From assembly GCA_002482545.1 (NCBI GenBank), contig DLGF01000015.1, positions 197,302-261,301 on the forward strand: a DNA stretch of 64,000 nucleotides, given 5' to 3'. Numbering within the stretch: the stretch's first letter is position 1; the number at the start of each line of letters is the position of its first letter. The position numbers were made by a program, and so were the translations under genes. The DNA is from Sporomusaceae bacterium UBA7701 (GTDB lineage Bacteria; Bacillota; Negativicutes; Sporomusales; UBA7701). The notes below the pieces were generated by a model that saw nothing but the letters and a program-made list of their open reading frames with translations, was not told the origin of the DNA and did no database searches. Positions 49,254-58,300 of the stretch are shown here, one piece after another.

Positions 49254-49307
49254 TTGACAATTCGGGCGCAGGGGGTTATTATTCCTCTAATTACCTATTT
49301 ATCCACA
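49254..49307 (+). promoter_or_regulatory. metF promoter with a downstream DnaA box
   Basis: A perfect TTGACA (49254-49259), a 17-bp spacer and TATTAT (49277-49282). A perfect DnaA box TTATCCACA lies at 49299-49307, in the 5' leader. No SAM riboswitch signature is seen. Confidence 0.75.
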
Positions 49308-49334
49308 GAACTATCTGCAGAGAGAAGGGTTGCT

Positions 49335-50204
49335 ATGCGCATCAGCAATATTTTTGCGGGATCCCGCCCGGTAGTGTCCTTTGAAGTGTTTCCGCCCAAG
49401 CCGGAATCGCCTGTTGAGACCATCTACACCGCTCTCGGGAAGCTCCGGGATCTAAACCCGGCGTTTATCAGCGTTACTTATGGCGCCGGCGGTAGCACTA
49501 CCGAACGGTCGATCGGCATTGTGGAAAAGGTAAAGCGGGAATACGGCGTAGAAACCATGGCCCACCTTACCTGTGTGGGGGCCACGCCGGAGAGCATCGA
49601 GAGCACCCTGGACAAACTCGAAGAATTAGGGGTGGAGAATATTCTGGCTTTACGGGGAGACCCGCCGGCCGGCAGTGAAACCTTCACGCCTGTTCCGGGG
49701 GGGTTTGCCTTTGCCCGGGATCTTATCGGGCATATCAAGCGGCGCAACCGCTTCGGCATAGCGGCTGCCGCCTATCCGGAAGGCCATTTGGAATGCCGGA
49801 ATGTGGACCAGGACATCGAGTATTTGAAACTGAAAGCGGATGCGGGGGTTGACCTGCTGATCACCCAGCTTTTTTTCGATAACGGATTGTTCTACGCTTT
49901 TCTGGAAAAGGCCCGGCGGAAGGGAATCAACTGTCCGGTTTCGACCGGCATCATGCCGGTGCTCAACGCCGGCCAGATCAAACGGCTGACGGCCCTTTGC
50001 GGCGCCAGCATACCGACCAAGCTCACCGGCCTGATGGAAAAATACGGCGGCAATCCGGCGGATATGGAGAAAGCCGGGATTGAGTACGCCTGTCAGCAGA
50101 TTTATGACCTGGTGCGAAACAAGGTGGATGGCATTCATATCTGCACCATGAATAAGGCCGAGCAGACGAAGGAAATCATGGCCAACCTGCAAGGGGTTCT
50201 GTAG
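49335..50204 (+). CDS. metF: Methylenetetrahydrofolate reductase
   Basis: ATG at 49335 follows GAGAAGGG; the frame is open to 49191, but that part includes the terminator and the promoter. The 289-residue flavoprotein reduces 5,10-methylene-tetrahydrofolate to 5-methyl-tetrahydrofolate, for methionine synthesis or the methyl branch of the Wood-Ljungdahl pathway. Family motifs present are VSFEVFPPK, ISVTYGAGGST (about 46-56), MAHLTCVGATPESIE, ILALRGDPP (about 102-110), DLLITQLFFDN and PVSTGIMPVLN. The length is that of bacterial single-domain MetF. It appears to be transcribed alone. Confidence 0.96.
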   Translation: MRISNIFAGSRPVVSFEVFPPKPESPVETIYTALGKLRDLNPAFISVTYGAGGSTTERSIGIVEKVKREYGVETMAHLTCVGATPESIESTLDKLEELGVENILALRGDPPAGSETFTPVPGGFAFARDLIGHIKRRNRFGIAAAAYPEGHLECRNVDQDIEYLKLKADAGVDLLITQLFFDNGLFYAFLEKARRKGINCPVSTGIMPVLNAGQIKRLTALCGASIPTKLTGLMEKYGGNPADMEKAGIEYACQQIYDLVRNKVDGIHICTMNKAEQTKEIMANLQGVL

Positions 50205-50368
50205 CGGGAGCATCGCCCGGACTTTTTTCAATTTTCAAGATAACGAAGCTGTTCTTAAGGGCCGGGAGGACGGAACCATAAGGTGCGCCTGAGCCGGTTT
50301 CCAATCCTGCAGGCAAGCAGGCCAAACGCAGTCGTGACGGGGAAAGTCGGCTTTTCCGGCAGCCGGAA
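50205..50368 (+). other. Structured non-coding stretch after metF
   Basis: A weak CGGG/CCCG hairpin with TTTTTT (50207-50228) probably ends metF. It is followed by a region rich in pairings: GGAACC/GGTTTCC, CCTGC-AGGCAA-GCAGG, and CTTTTCCG/CGGAAAAG just before the next hairpin. It could be a small RNA or leader; it fits no riboswitch I can name. Confidence 0.35.
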
Positions 50369-50400
50369 AAGGGGTGAGTGATCACCCCTATTTTGTTTTT
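50369..50400. terminator. Bidirectional hairpin terminator
   Basis: GGGGTGA-GTGA-TCACCCC has a T-rich tail on each strand. On the minus strand it directly follows the small gene's stop codon. Confidence 0.75.
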
Positions 50401-50492
50401 CCGGCCTTATCCTGGCCGCGCTTGGTCTTGACCGTGCCGGACATGCCGCCTCCCTGGCCGTCTTTGTCCCGTTGTTCACCGCTGTTCTTCAA
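50388..50492 (-). CDS. Small basic Gly/Lys-rich protein (tentative)
   Basis: The TTG at 50492 has GCGAGGCG 6-7 bp upstream and opens a 34-residue frame (MKNSGEQRDKDGQGGG, then MSGTVKTKRGQDKAGKTK). The stop codon abuts a strong terminator on this strand. The composition, rich in G, K, Q and D without hydrophobic residues, recalls small spore or stress proteins, but no family match can be claimed. A longer GTG-started version of the same frame lacks a site. Confidence 0.4.
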   Translation of the reverse strand: MKNSGEQRDKDGQGGGMSGTVKTKRGQDKAGKTK

Positions 50493-50684
50493 GCTATCGC
50501 CTCGCTTTCCGCTGTTTAGGGGTGGACGATGCAGCCGGGCCGGCGCTTTGACCACCTCCATTCATAGTCTTTCCCGAAAATCCGGAAACATGAAGCCACG
50601 GGCGCCGGCGACCGCTTTGGCTACAAGGAACTCAAGGGATGCGCGCCGAAATAGGTGAAGAAGCTTTTGATAGGAGGAAGACAA

Positions 50685-51527
50685 ATGAGAATTCTGGGTT
50701 TGGTGGCTTCGCCGCGCCGCCTTGGCAATTCGGAAATACTGGCAAAGGAAATCCTCGCTTCCCTGCCGGATGAAATAGAGAAGGAAATGATCCGACTGAC
50801 CGATCTGGCGATCGGACCCTGCCGGGCCTGCTACGCCTGCCTGCCCGCCGGCAAGGACTGCGTGCTGGAGGACGATCTGGATTTTCTGCTGGACAGAATC
50901 AGGGCGGCCGACGGGGTAGTGATTGTTTCGCCCTGTTATTTTCTCGGTTCCCACACCACCGTGAAAACCATTGGCGACCGCCTGATTTCCGTGCTTGCCG
51001 ATCAAGCCGGCTTCAGCGGGAAGCGGTGTGTCACGGCGACGGTCTACGGCATCCCGGACTGGGAAGGCTACGCCCGCGAGGCCGTGCGCAATTTCGCCCG
51101 TTTTTTGCACCTGGAGGTTGTCGGCAGCATGGCCGTACAGGCGGCGAACCCGGGCGAAGCCGTTCGCCCCGAAGTGCTGGCGCAGGCGGCCGAACTGGCC
51201 CAACGGCTGATCGGCGCGGCTTCGCCGCGCGAAGAGGCCGCCGGCGCCATCCTGTGCAAAGGCTGCGCCAGCAGCCTGCTGCAGGTCGCCCGCTCCGGCG
51301 AAGTGCGCTGCGTGATGTGCGGGGCCAAAGGGCGGCTGAGCCAGGACGGCGGGGAGATTTCAGCGGCCTTTGCCGCGGAGGAGGCCGGCCGGTTTTCGCC
51401 CGAGGGAATGGAGGAGCACGCCCGGCGCCTGGCACAGGTCAAGGAAGAGTACCTGGCTAACCGGGGGGAATTGTTCAAGATTCGAAAACCTTATGAGAAT
51501 TATGACTGGTGGGTAAAGCCCCGCTAG
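50685..51527 (+). CDS. NADPH-dependent FMN reductase-like iron-sulfur flavoprotein
   Basis: ATG at 50685 has AGGAGG upstream; the frame is open to 50655. The 280-residue protein has a flavodoxin-like fold with the FMN phosphate loop GLVASPRRLGNSE (about 4-16). A compact Cys cluster GPCRACYACLPAGKDC (about 45-60) is typical of iron-sulfur flavoproteins. The second FMN segment is VVIVSPCYF. Beyond the usual length is a C-terminal zinc-ribbon-like part (CKGCASS then CVMCGAKG, about 200-230). An electron-transfer or oxygen-detoxification role is likely. Confidence 0.85.
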   Translation: MRILGLVASPRRLGNSEILAKEILASLPDEIEKEMIRLTDLAIGPCRACYACLPAGKDCVLEDDLDFLLDRIRAADGVVIVSPCYFLGSHTTVKTIGDRLISVLADQAGFSGKRCVTATVYGIPDWEGYAREAVRNFARFLHLEVVGSMAVQAANPGEAVRPEVLAQAAELAQRLIGAASPREEAAGAILCKGCASSLLQVARSGEVRCVMCGAKGRLSQDGGEISAAFAAEEAGRFSPEGMEEHARRLAQVKEEYLANRGELFKIRKPYENYDWWVKPR

Positions 51528-51543
51528 CTTGGGGGAGATTTGC

Positions 51544-52698
51544 ATGCGGTTTTTACATACGGCGGACTGGCATCTGGGCAGGATTTTCCACAACTTTCAC
51601 CTGACCGACGACCAGGCCTATGTTTTGGAGCAGTTCATCCAGCTGGCCAGGGACGTGCGTCCCGACGCCATCGTCATCGCCGGCGACGTATACGACCGCT
51701 CGGTGCCGCCCCCGGAGGCGGTGAGCCTGTTTGACGAGGTGCTTACAAGGCTGTCGCTGGATATCGGCGTTCCGGTGCTGGTGATCGCCGGCAACCACGA
51801 CAGCCCTGAACGGCTGGGCTTCGGCGACCGGGTGCTGGCCCGCCAGAATATCCGGATGGTCGGACAGGTGGCGGCCCAGGTTGAGCCCGTGGTGTTGGCG
51901 GATGAGGCCGGGCCGGTCTACTTTTGCCCGCTGCCGTACGCCGAGCCGGCGATTGTCCGGGAGCGTCTGGGGGTCGACGCTCACAGCCATGAACAGGCGC
52001 TGCAGGCCGCGGTGGCGCAAATCGGCGGCAAGGTGCCGCCGGGAGCGCGCCGGGTGGCGGTGGCCCACGCCTTTGTCGCCGGCGGGGCGGGGAGCGAATC
52101 GGAAAGGCCGCTGGCCGTGGGCGCGGTGGCCGCTGTGCCGCCGGCGGTGTTTAACGGTTTCCATTATGTGGCCCTGGGGCATCTCCACCGGCCCCAGCCG
52201 GTGGGGGGAGAGCATATTCGCTATGCGGGGTCGCTGCTCAAATATTCCTTTGACGAGGCGGGACACCAAAAGGCGGTAAATCTGGTGGAACTGGACAAGG
52301 ACGGCCGGGTGCGGCTGGAAGCGATCGCGCTCACTCCCCGCCGGGACGTGCGGTGCGTGACCGGATACCTGGAAGAGCTGCTCGCCCGCGGCGAAAAGGA
52401 TGCGAATTCTTCCGACTATATCGCGGTCACGCTTCAGGACCGCGGGCCGATTCTCGATGTCATCGGAAAGCTCCGCCGGGTTTACCCCAACGTTCTGCAG
52501 CTTGAGCGCAGCGAGTCCCCGGCGGGCGAAGGCCGCGCGGCGGCGCCGCGGGTCGATCATCGCCGCCAGTCGGAGGCCGATCTTTTTGCCGATTTCTTCC
52601 GCCAGGCCACCGGCCAGGCGATGGCGGAGGGCGAAGCGGCCGCGCTGGCGCGGCTGCTTGAGGAGTTCTACCGCCGGGAACGGGAGGTGCGGGCATGA
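51544..52698 (+). CDS. sbcD: Exonuclease SbcCD, nuclease subunit SbcD
   Basis: ATG at 51544 has GGGGGAG upstream. The 384-residue Mre11-type nuclease has the metallophosphoesterase motifs MRFLHTADWHLGR (about 1-13), VIAGDVYDR (about 45-53), VIAGNHDSPERL (about 80-91), and the later VAHAFVAGG and ALGHLHRPQ segments. With SbcC it forms an ATP-dependent nuclease that opens hairpins and processes DNA ends. The stop overlaps the sbcC start by 4 bp. A C-terminal cap domain (about 270-384) is present. Confidence 0.95.
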   Translation: MRFLHTADWHLGRIFHNFHLTDDQAYVLEQFIQLARDVRPDAIVIAGDVYDRSVPPPEAVSLFDEVLTRLSLDIGVPVLVIAGNHDSPERLGFGDRVLARQNIRMVGQVAAQVEPVVLADEAGPVYFCPLPYAEPAIVRERLGVDAHSHEQALQAAVAQIGGKVPPGARRVAVAHAFVAGGAGSESERPLAVGAVAAVPPAVFNGFHYVALGHLHRPQPVGGEHIRYAGSLLKYSFDEAGHQKAVNLVELDKDGRVRLEAIALTPRRDVRCVTGYLEELLARGEKDANSSDYIAVTLQDRGPILDVIGKLRRVYPNVLQLERSESPAGEGRAAAPRVDHRRQSEADLFADFFRQATGQAMAEGEAAALARLLEEFYRREREVRA

Positions 52699-55600
52699 GG
52701 CCGCTGACACTCGCATTATCTGCTTTCGGTCCCTATGCCGGAACGGAGCGGATTGATTTCCGCCCTCTGGGCGAAAGCGCCCTGTTTCTCATTCACGGTC
52801 CGACCGGCGCGGGAAAGACGACGGTTTTGGACGCCATGTGCTTTGCCCTCTTTGGGGTGACCAGCGGCGCGGAGCGCGACGGCAGACAGATGCGCAGCGA
52901 TTTTGTCGATCCGTCCACGGCGACCGAGGTCGTCTTTGACTTCGCCGTGGGGGGCGAAGCCTACCGGATCAGGAGGCTGCCCGAACAGGAAGTGCGGAAA
53001 AAGCGGGGCGAGGGAACGACCAAGATGCCTTCGACAGCCACGCTCTGGCGGCGGACAGGCCAGGAGGACGACCAGGAGGGAACGGTCGTCGCCAGCGGGT
53101 GGAGCCGGGTTACCGAGGCGGCTGAAGGCCTGCTGGGGTTCAAATATGTTCAGTTCCGGCAGGTGGTCATGCTGCCCCAGGGAGAATTTCGCCGGCTGCT
53201 GCTGGCAAACTCCCGCGAGCGGGAAGGGATTCTGGAAACGCTGTTCCAGACGGAAATCTACCGCCGGGTCGAAGAGCATTTCAAACAGGCGGCCAAAGGC
53301 GTGCTGGAAGCAGCCAGGGAACTGGCGCAGAAAAAGGACTGGCTGCTGCAGGAGGCCGCCGCCGCGACGGCCTGGGAGCTTCAGGAGCGGCTGGCCGCCG
53401 ATACGGCCCGCTGCCTGGAACTGGCGGAGGAAGCGGACCGGGCGCGGCAAAATCTGCAAGCCGCCCAGGACCAACTGGCCGCGGCGCGGCGGCTGGACGA
53501 GTTATTCCGGGACAGCGAGGCGGCAGGGCGGCAACTGGCTGCGCTCTTGGCCGATCAGCCGCGCATGGCGGACAAGCGCCGGGAGCTTGTCCGGGCGCAG
53601 AAGGCCGCTTTGCTGGCCGAATTCGCCCGGCAAACGGGGGAGCGGGAAAAGGAGGCGGCCCAGGCCGCCGACCGGCTGGCCCAGACGCTGCGGGACAAAA
53701 CGGCCGCCCAGGAACGGAACGTCCGCGCCGGCAAAGCGCTCGCGGCGGAACTGGCCCGCGGACCGGAGCGGGAGGAGGCGGCCCAGGCGGTGCGCCGGCT
53801 GGCCGAAATGCGCGAGAGCCTGGACCGGCTGGAGAGCGCCCGGGAAGCCTGCGACCGGGCCGGCCGCGGCTGGAAGGACGCCGAGGCCGCCTGCGCCGGG
53901 TGGCGCGGGAAGCTGGAGGCGGCGCAAAAGAAACTGGAGGCGGAAAAAACGGAGCGCGACCGCCTGCTCGCCGAGTCGCTGCGGGCCGGCGCGCTGGAAG
54001 CTGCGGCCAAGGAGGCGGCCCAGGCGGCGATGTTCCGCCGGGAACTGGAGAAGCTTCGCCAGGAGTTTGCGGCGGAAACGAAAAATCATTTTGCCGCTCA
54101 AAAGGAAACCGAGGCGGTCCAGACGCTGCTGAACGAGGCCAGGGCCGAGCTGGACGCGCTGCAGGCCGCCTGGCGCAAGGGACAGGCGGCCGTACTGGCC
54201 CAGGGCCTGATTGCCGATGGACCTTGTCCGGTATGCGGTTCTTGCCATCACCCGGCCCCGGCGGAAGCGGCCGGAGCATTGCCGTCGGCCGCGGGACTGG
54301 AGGCTGCCGAACAGCGTCTGAAGAACCTGGAAGCCGAGCTGGAAGGGAAGCGGCGGCGGCTGAACGAGAGCGCAGTCGCGGTGGAGCGGGTGCGGACCCA
54401 GGGACAGAGCCTCAGACAACTGCTGGCCGCGAAGGCCGACCGCGATCCGGCGGAACTGGCGGCGGAGGAAAACAAGGCGGCGCTCGCTCTCCAGGCGGTC
54501 CGGGCCGCGATGGAAAAGCTTCAGCAATGCGAAGCCGAGATAAGCAGGCTGGGGGGCGAGGCCGACCGCCTGCAGAAAGGCTTCGAAGCCGTGCAGTCGG
54601 CGGAAAAGGAAGCGCGGGCAGGCTATGAGGCCAGCCGGGCCGTTATGCTGGAACGGGAGTCCGCCGTGCCGGCCGGGCTGCGGGAAGGAATGAGGCTGAA
54701 AGCCGAGCTTGCCTCGACCAACGCCCTGCTCGAACAATTGGCTTCCTCCCTGGAGAAGGCCCGGGAGGAAGCGGAGGCGGCCGGGCGGGAAGCCGAACGG
54801 TTCGACGAAGCGGAGCGGGCGGCGCGGGAAGGAGCCGCCCTGGCGGAGCGCCGGCTGGCCGACGACCGGGACAAGTTCGCCGCCCGCCTCCGGGACGCCG
54901 GCTTCGCAACCCCGGACGAGTATATCCTGGCGCTGGGGATTGCGCCGGCCGTCGAGCAGCTGGAACGGGAACTGCGGGACTTCGATCAGGTCCTGGCGGT
55001 GGCCGCGGACCGGGCCGCCCGAACGGCCGAGGCTGTTGCGGGAATGGAACGTCCGGCGGTGGCCGGCGCGGAGGAAACCCTCCAGGCCGCCCAGGCGGCG
55101 GCCGAGCAGGCGGTGACCGGGCTGACCCGCCTGCAGGAGACGCTCCGTAAGCAAAAAGACTGGCTGGCGCAGCTCGCAACGATCGAAAATGCGCTGACTG
55201 ACAAAGAAAAGGAATATGCGGTCGTCGGGCACCTGGCCGAGGTCGCGAACGGCCAGAATCCCCTGCGGCTCAGCTTTCACCGGTTTGTGCTGGCCGCGCT
55301 GCTGGACGGGGTGATGCTGGCGGCCAACGCCCGCCTGCGCAAGATGAGCCGCGGGCGGTACGCGCTGAAGCGGATGGCCGACCCGCTGCACCGGGGAACG
55401 GCCGCAGGCCTGGATATCGAGATCGAGGACAGCTATACCGGCGTTTCCCGGCATGTCGCCACCCTGTCGGGCGGCGAGACTTTTCTGGCGTCCCTTTCCC
55501 TGGCGCTGGGGCTGGCGGATGTGGTCCAAAGCTATTCCGGCGGGATTTATCTGGATACCATATTCGTCGACGAGGGCTTCGGCACGCTTGATCCCGAAGC

Positions 55601-55772
55601 CCTCGACATGGCGATGCAGGCGCTGATGGAGCTTCAGACCCGGGGACGCCTGGTGGGCATTATTTCCCATGTCCCCGAACTGAAAGAGCGGATCGAGGCC
55701 AGGCTGGAGATACGGCCGACCGACCGGGGCAGCACGACGCGCTGGAGCGCGGGCGTGCGCAGCCGGGCCTGA
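52695..55772 (+). CDS. sbcC: Exonuclease SbcCD, ATPase subunit SbcC
   Basis: The 1025-residue Rad50-type ATPase has an N-terminal half-cassette with Walker A HGPTGAGKTTVLDA (about 33-46). Two very long Ala/Glu/Arg-rich coiled coils (about 180-500 and 540-860) follow. Between them the zinc-hook CPVCGSCHH is at about 513-521. The C-terminal half-cassette has the signature TLSGGETFLASLSLALGLAD (about 919-938) and Walker B YLDTIFVDEGFGTLD (about 950-964). Its high G+C produces many long antisense frames that are not genes. It is translationally coupled to sbcD. Confidence 0.95.
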   Translation: MRPLTLALSAFGPYAGTERIDFRPLGESALFLIHGPTGAGKTTVLDAMCFALFGVTSGAERDGRQMRSDFVDPSTATEVVFDFAVGGEAYRIRRLPEQEVRKKRGEGTTKMPSTATLWRRTGQEDDQEGTVVASGWSRVTEAAEGLLGFKYVQFRQVVMLPQGEFRRLLLANSREREGILETLFQTEIYRRVEEHFKQAAKGVLEAARELAQKKDWLLQEAAAATAWELQERLAADTARCLELAEEADRARQNLQAAQDQLAAARRLDELFRDSEAAGRQLAALLADQPRMADKRRELVRAQKAALLAEFARQTGEREKEAAQAADRLAQTLRDKTAAQERNVRAGKALAAELARGPEREEAAQAVRRLAEMRESLDRLESAREACDRAGRGWKDAEAACAGWRGKLEAAQKKLEAEKTERDRLLAESLRAGALEAAAKEAAQAAMFRRELEKLRQEFAAETKNHFAAQKETEAVQTLLNEARAELDALQAAWRKGQAAVLAQGLIADGPCPVCGSCHHPAPAEAAGALPSAAGLEAAEQRLKNLEAELEGKRRRLNESAVAVERVRTQGQSLRQLLAAKADRDPAELAAEENKAALALQAVRAAMEKLQQCEAEISRLGGEADRLQKGFEAVQSAEKEARAGYEASRAVMLERESAVPAGLREGMRLKAELASTNALLEQLASSLEKAREEAEAAGREAERFDEAERAAREGAALAERRLADDRDKFAARLRDAGFATPDEYILALGIAPAVEQLERELRDFDQVLAVAADRAARTAEAVAGMERPAVAGAEETLQAAQAAAEQAVTGLTRLQETLRKQKDWLAQLATIENALTDKEKEYAVVGHLAEVANGQNPLRLSFHRFVLAALLDGVMLAANARLRKMSRGRYALKRMADPLHRGTAAGLDIEIEDSYTGVSRHVATLSGGETFLASLSLALGLADVVQSYSGGIYLDTIFVDEGFGTLDPEALDMAMQALMELQTRGRLVGIISHVPELKERIEARLEIRPTDRGSTTRWSAGVRSRA

Positions 55773-55834
55773 TTCGAATAAGCCGGAAAATACCGGGCAT
55801 AATGGTAGCGAAGACGCTTTAAGGAGGCTGAGCC

Positions 55835-56197
55835 ATGACCATTAAGATGAGCCCGGTTTCGGTGGATAGGATATTTTTCGATATCCGCACTCCGGCTATA
55901 ACCGGTGATTATGAATTCACCGTGGACTGCGGCGCCGTCTATTTCGGCGCGGTGTATAACGACGACGGGACGTTGCGGGCCATCGACCAGTATTTCTACA
56001 CCGAGGCTTTTTCCCGCGACGATATGGAGGAAGCTCTGGAAATGGATGAACTGCTGTCGGTCGACAGCCGGGATTTCCCGGTAAAGACGTATTTGCTCAG
56101 CCGGGAGGAAGCCGGCAACGAGTGGCTGCGGTTCCACGCCGTTGTGCCGGAGGTCATCGACCCGGACTATTTTCATCAGAAATACATCGGCGAGTAG
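55835..56197 (+). CDS. Protein of unknown function
   Basis: The 120-residue acidic protein starts at ATG with AAGGAGG 8 bp upstream, 62 bp after sbcC. It appears to be a mixed alpha/beta soluble protein (FFDIRTPAITGDYEFTVDCG, then YFYTEAFSRDDMEEALEMDEL) without a signal peptide, metal motif or recognised domain. It may be co-transcribed with sbcDC. A dispersed repeat follows the stop codon. I do not recognise the family. Confidence 0.7.
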   Translation: MTIKMSPVSVDRIFFDIRTPAITGDYEFTVDCGAVYFGAVYNDDGTLRAIDQYFYTEAFSRDDMEEALEMDELLSVDSRDFPVKTYLLSREEAGNEWLRFHAVVPEVIDPDYFHQKYIGE

Positions 56198-56209
56198 CGG
56201 CACGGCCGG

Positions 56210-56420
56210 CGAGAAAGGCCTCTGCGCTGCAAGAGGTAGCCGGACTCTAAGCATGCGCGCCAAGAACTTACGGACTTGCTTGCGTACGTCCCAAAGTACG
56301 CGGCTTCCTGCCTAAACGCGGAAGATGTTTATGAACGCTCCGACGCTATCGCTTACCTCCACTTATCATAAACATCTTCCGGCCAGCACGCCTCTTCGGT
56401 GCGGCCCCGCACACTGAGCG
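56210..56420. repeat. Dispersed intergenic palindromic repeat, copy D (inverted)
   Basis: 56320-56380 is almost identical to the reverse complement of 597-657. Before it stand blocks shared with copy B (GCAAGAGGTAG, CTAAGCATGCGCGCCAAGAA, AGTACGCGGC). After it comes the GTGCGGCC block shared with copy A. It is the fullest copy and joins the modules of A and B in one element. Confidence 0.7.
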
Positions 56421-57025
56421 ATTAACGGACGTTGAAAGGACTCGCGGAATCAGAACATGCATCCGAACCTTTTCCCCGGATTGGGGTTGTTTTTCAATCT
56501 AAGGCGCTCATTCCTTGATGGAACGGGCGCTTATTGTTTTCCCTTCCCGCGGGTGTGGAACGGCTCCGGCGGCCGGGAAGCCGACCCGATCTTGTTGCGA
56601 AAATAGACCGGTTTCCGTCTTTTGCCGGCTCCCGGACGGGGAAAAAACAAACCTTTCGCAGGGCTTTCGGGGTGAAAAAGTTTACGCCACGCTTAGGGGA
56701 AATGGCCCAACATACGCCGGCGGGAACGATAAATCGCTTCCGATAATTGGTAATAAATGTAAATTAAACTAATAAATGTAAATATTTACCAGGAAAACTA
56801 GCGGACAATAGCGGTTTGTTGGTCAATAGCGGGAACATTATGTCGAATGGAAGAGTCGAAGTGAACCGGGATTCTGCCTGGGATGATGCTTATTGACAGG
56901 GAATCTTCGACATATTAGCCGCAAGTGAAGCAGGCATATGTCGTTTTTTTACGAAAACAATTTGGTCTATTTTAGCAGGAGATACAAATATTTACAAGAA
57001 TGTTAATTAGCACCTAAGACAAGCA
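56421..57025. other. Regulatory interval before a PAS kinase gene
   Basis: No gene is supported in these 600 bp. A hairpin near 56,501-56,540 (GCGCTCATTCC...GGAACGGGCGC) followed by TTGTTTT is terminator-like. TAATAAATGTAAAT occurs twice (56751 and 56770) and CAATAGCGG twice (about 56807 and 56824). Spo0A-type boxes occur at 56841-56847 (TGTCGAA) and 56906-56912 (TTCGACA), with a half-match at 56854-56860. Confidence 0.5.
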
Positions 57026-58189
57026 GTGGGCGAAAGGAATGACGAAACAGTGTATTCAGCTGAAGCCTGTGAGCATAATTTAATACACATGGTAAGAGAA
57101 GACGATTACCGGGATTATTTTGAGACGGCCAAATCGGGAATCATCTATCTCGATGCGGTGCTGCGGGTAAAAAGCTTAAATAAGGAGGCCGAGCGCGTTT
57201 TTGGAATCGACCGCTCCCAGGTGCTCGGCAAAAGGGCGGATATTGCCTTCAGGGCGTTTGGCGAGAAGCTGACGAAGCTGTTCACCCTGTCGGAGTATGA
57301 TGACTTTCATTCCGCCAATGTGAGGCTTAAGGTGCGGGAGCAAGTGGCTTACGTTCATTTTGATATTGTCAAGCTGCGGGAATCAAGCGGCGGCGTGAGC
57401 GGGGTCATTGTCATCGTTCAGGATGTGTCGGCGGTAAGGGCGGCCATTAAACAGATCCAGACGACGCAGATGCTGATGTCTCTGGGCGAATTGGCGGCAG
57501 GGGTCGCCCACCACGTCCGGACGCCCCTTACGACCATCAGCGGCTATCTGCAGGTGATGCTGGGGCGCCTGGAGGACGATCGCTACACGGTCGGGCGGGA
57601 GGTGCTGGAAACGATGCTGGATGAGGTCTCCTATATCAACAATGTGGTCAAGGAACTCATTCTGTTTGCCAAACCGCCGATTCACAAGGAGCCGGGCGCC
57701 AATATCAACCGGCTGCTGGAAGAGGCGCTGAGGCTGACATTTTCCCGGCTTGACAGGGAAGCCGTCCGGATTGAGAAGGAACTGGCGGAATATCTCCCGA
57801 CGCTTTACGCCGACGCCAATCTTCTCAAACAGGCGCTGGTCAATATTTTGCAAAACGCGCTGGAGGCCATGCCCGGGACGGGAGTCCTGACCGTGCGCAC
57901 CTGGCTCCATGCCGAGCTCAACATGATGGTCGTGGCCATCGGCGATACCGGGCCGGGAGTTGCGCCGCAAATTCTGCCGAGGGTGTTCGAACCCTTTTAT
58001 ACCACCAAGCTGGACCGGATGGGCCTTGGGTTGCCGACTTCCCACCGGATTGTGGCGGAACACGGGGGTTTTATTAATATCAGCTCCGATGAGGGCGCCG
58101 GAACAAAAGTGCACATTTATTTGCCGATCGTCGATGACCGGGTAAGGCAATTAGCAGTCGCCCACCAGCAAATTTTGAACCTCCAATAG
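57026..58189 (+). CDS. PAS-domain orphan histidine kinase (sporulation-kinase-like)
   Basis: GTG at 57026 gives 387 residues; an in-frame GTG at 57050 has a clearer AAAGGA site, so the start is uncertain. The protein is soluble, with one PAS domain (about 28-140). HisKA follows with GVAHHVRTPLTTISGYLQV near 163 (AHHVRTPL in place of SHEIRNPL) and then an ATPase domain (NILQNALEAM, MGLGLPTSHRIVAEHGG). No regulator gene is adjacent. Spo0A-type boxes upstream suggest that it belongs to the sporulation network. Confidence 0.85.
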   Translation: MGERNDETVYSAEACEHNLIHMVREDDYRDYFETAKSGIIYLDAVLRVKSLNKEAERVFGIDRSQVLGKRADIAFRAFGEKLTKLFTLSEYDDFHSANVRLKVREQVAYVHFDIVKLRESSGGVSGVIVIVQDVSAVRAAIKQIQTTQMLMSLGELAAGVAHHVRTPLTTISGYLQVMLGRLEDDRYTVGREVLETMLDEVSYINNVVKELILFAKPPIHKEPGANINRLLEEALRLTFSRLDREAVRIEKELAEYLPTLYADANLLKQALVNILQNALEAMPGTGVLTVRTWLHAELNMMVVAIGDTGPGVAPQILPRVFEPFYTTKLDRMGLGLPTSHRIVAEHGGFINISSDEGAGTKVHIYLPIVDDRVRQLAVAHQQILNLQ

Positions 58190-58300
58190 CCGATTGCTGC
58201 CAGGAAGCCCGGAAATAGGCTTTTTTGGCAGTATTTTTCTGGTCTTCGCCGGGGAGTACCTTCATATAAGTTAGTATATCGCACTAACGGAGAAGAAGGG

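Noticed and set aside
49299..49307. Replication origin
   Set aside because: Only one DnaA box, no A+T-rich unwinding region or dnaA gene nearby.
50205..50368. Cobalamin, ZTP or THF riboswitch downstream of metF
   Set aside because: The conserved cores of these classes are absent; only generic hairpins are seen.
53502..55670. 722-codon frame antisense to sbcC
   Set aside because: A shadow of the Ala/Glu/Arg-rich coiled-coil gene; its translation has no recognisable fold.
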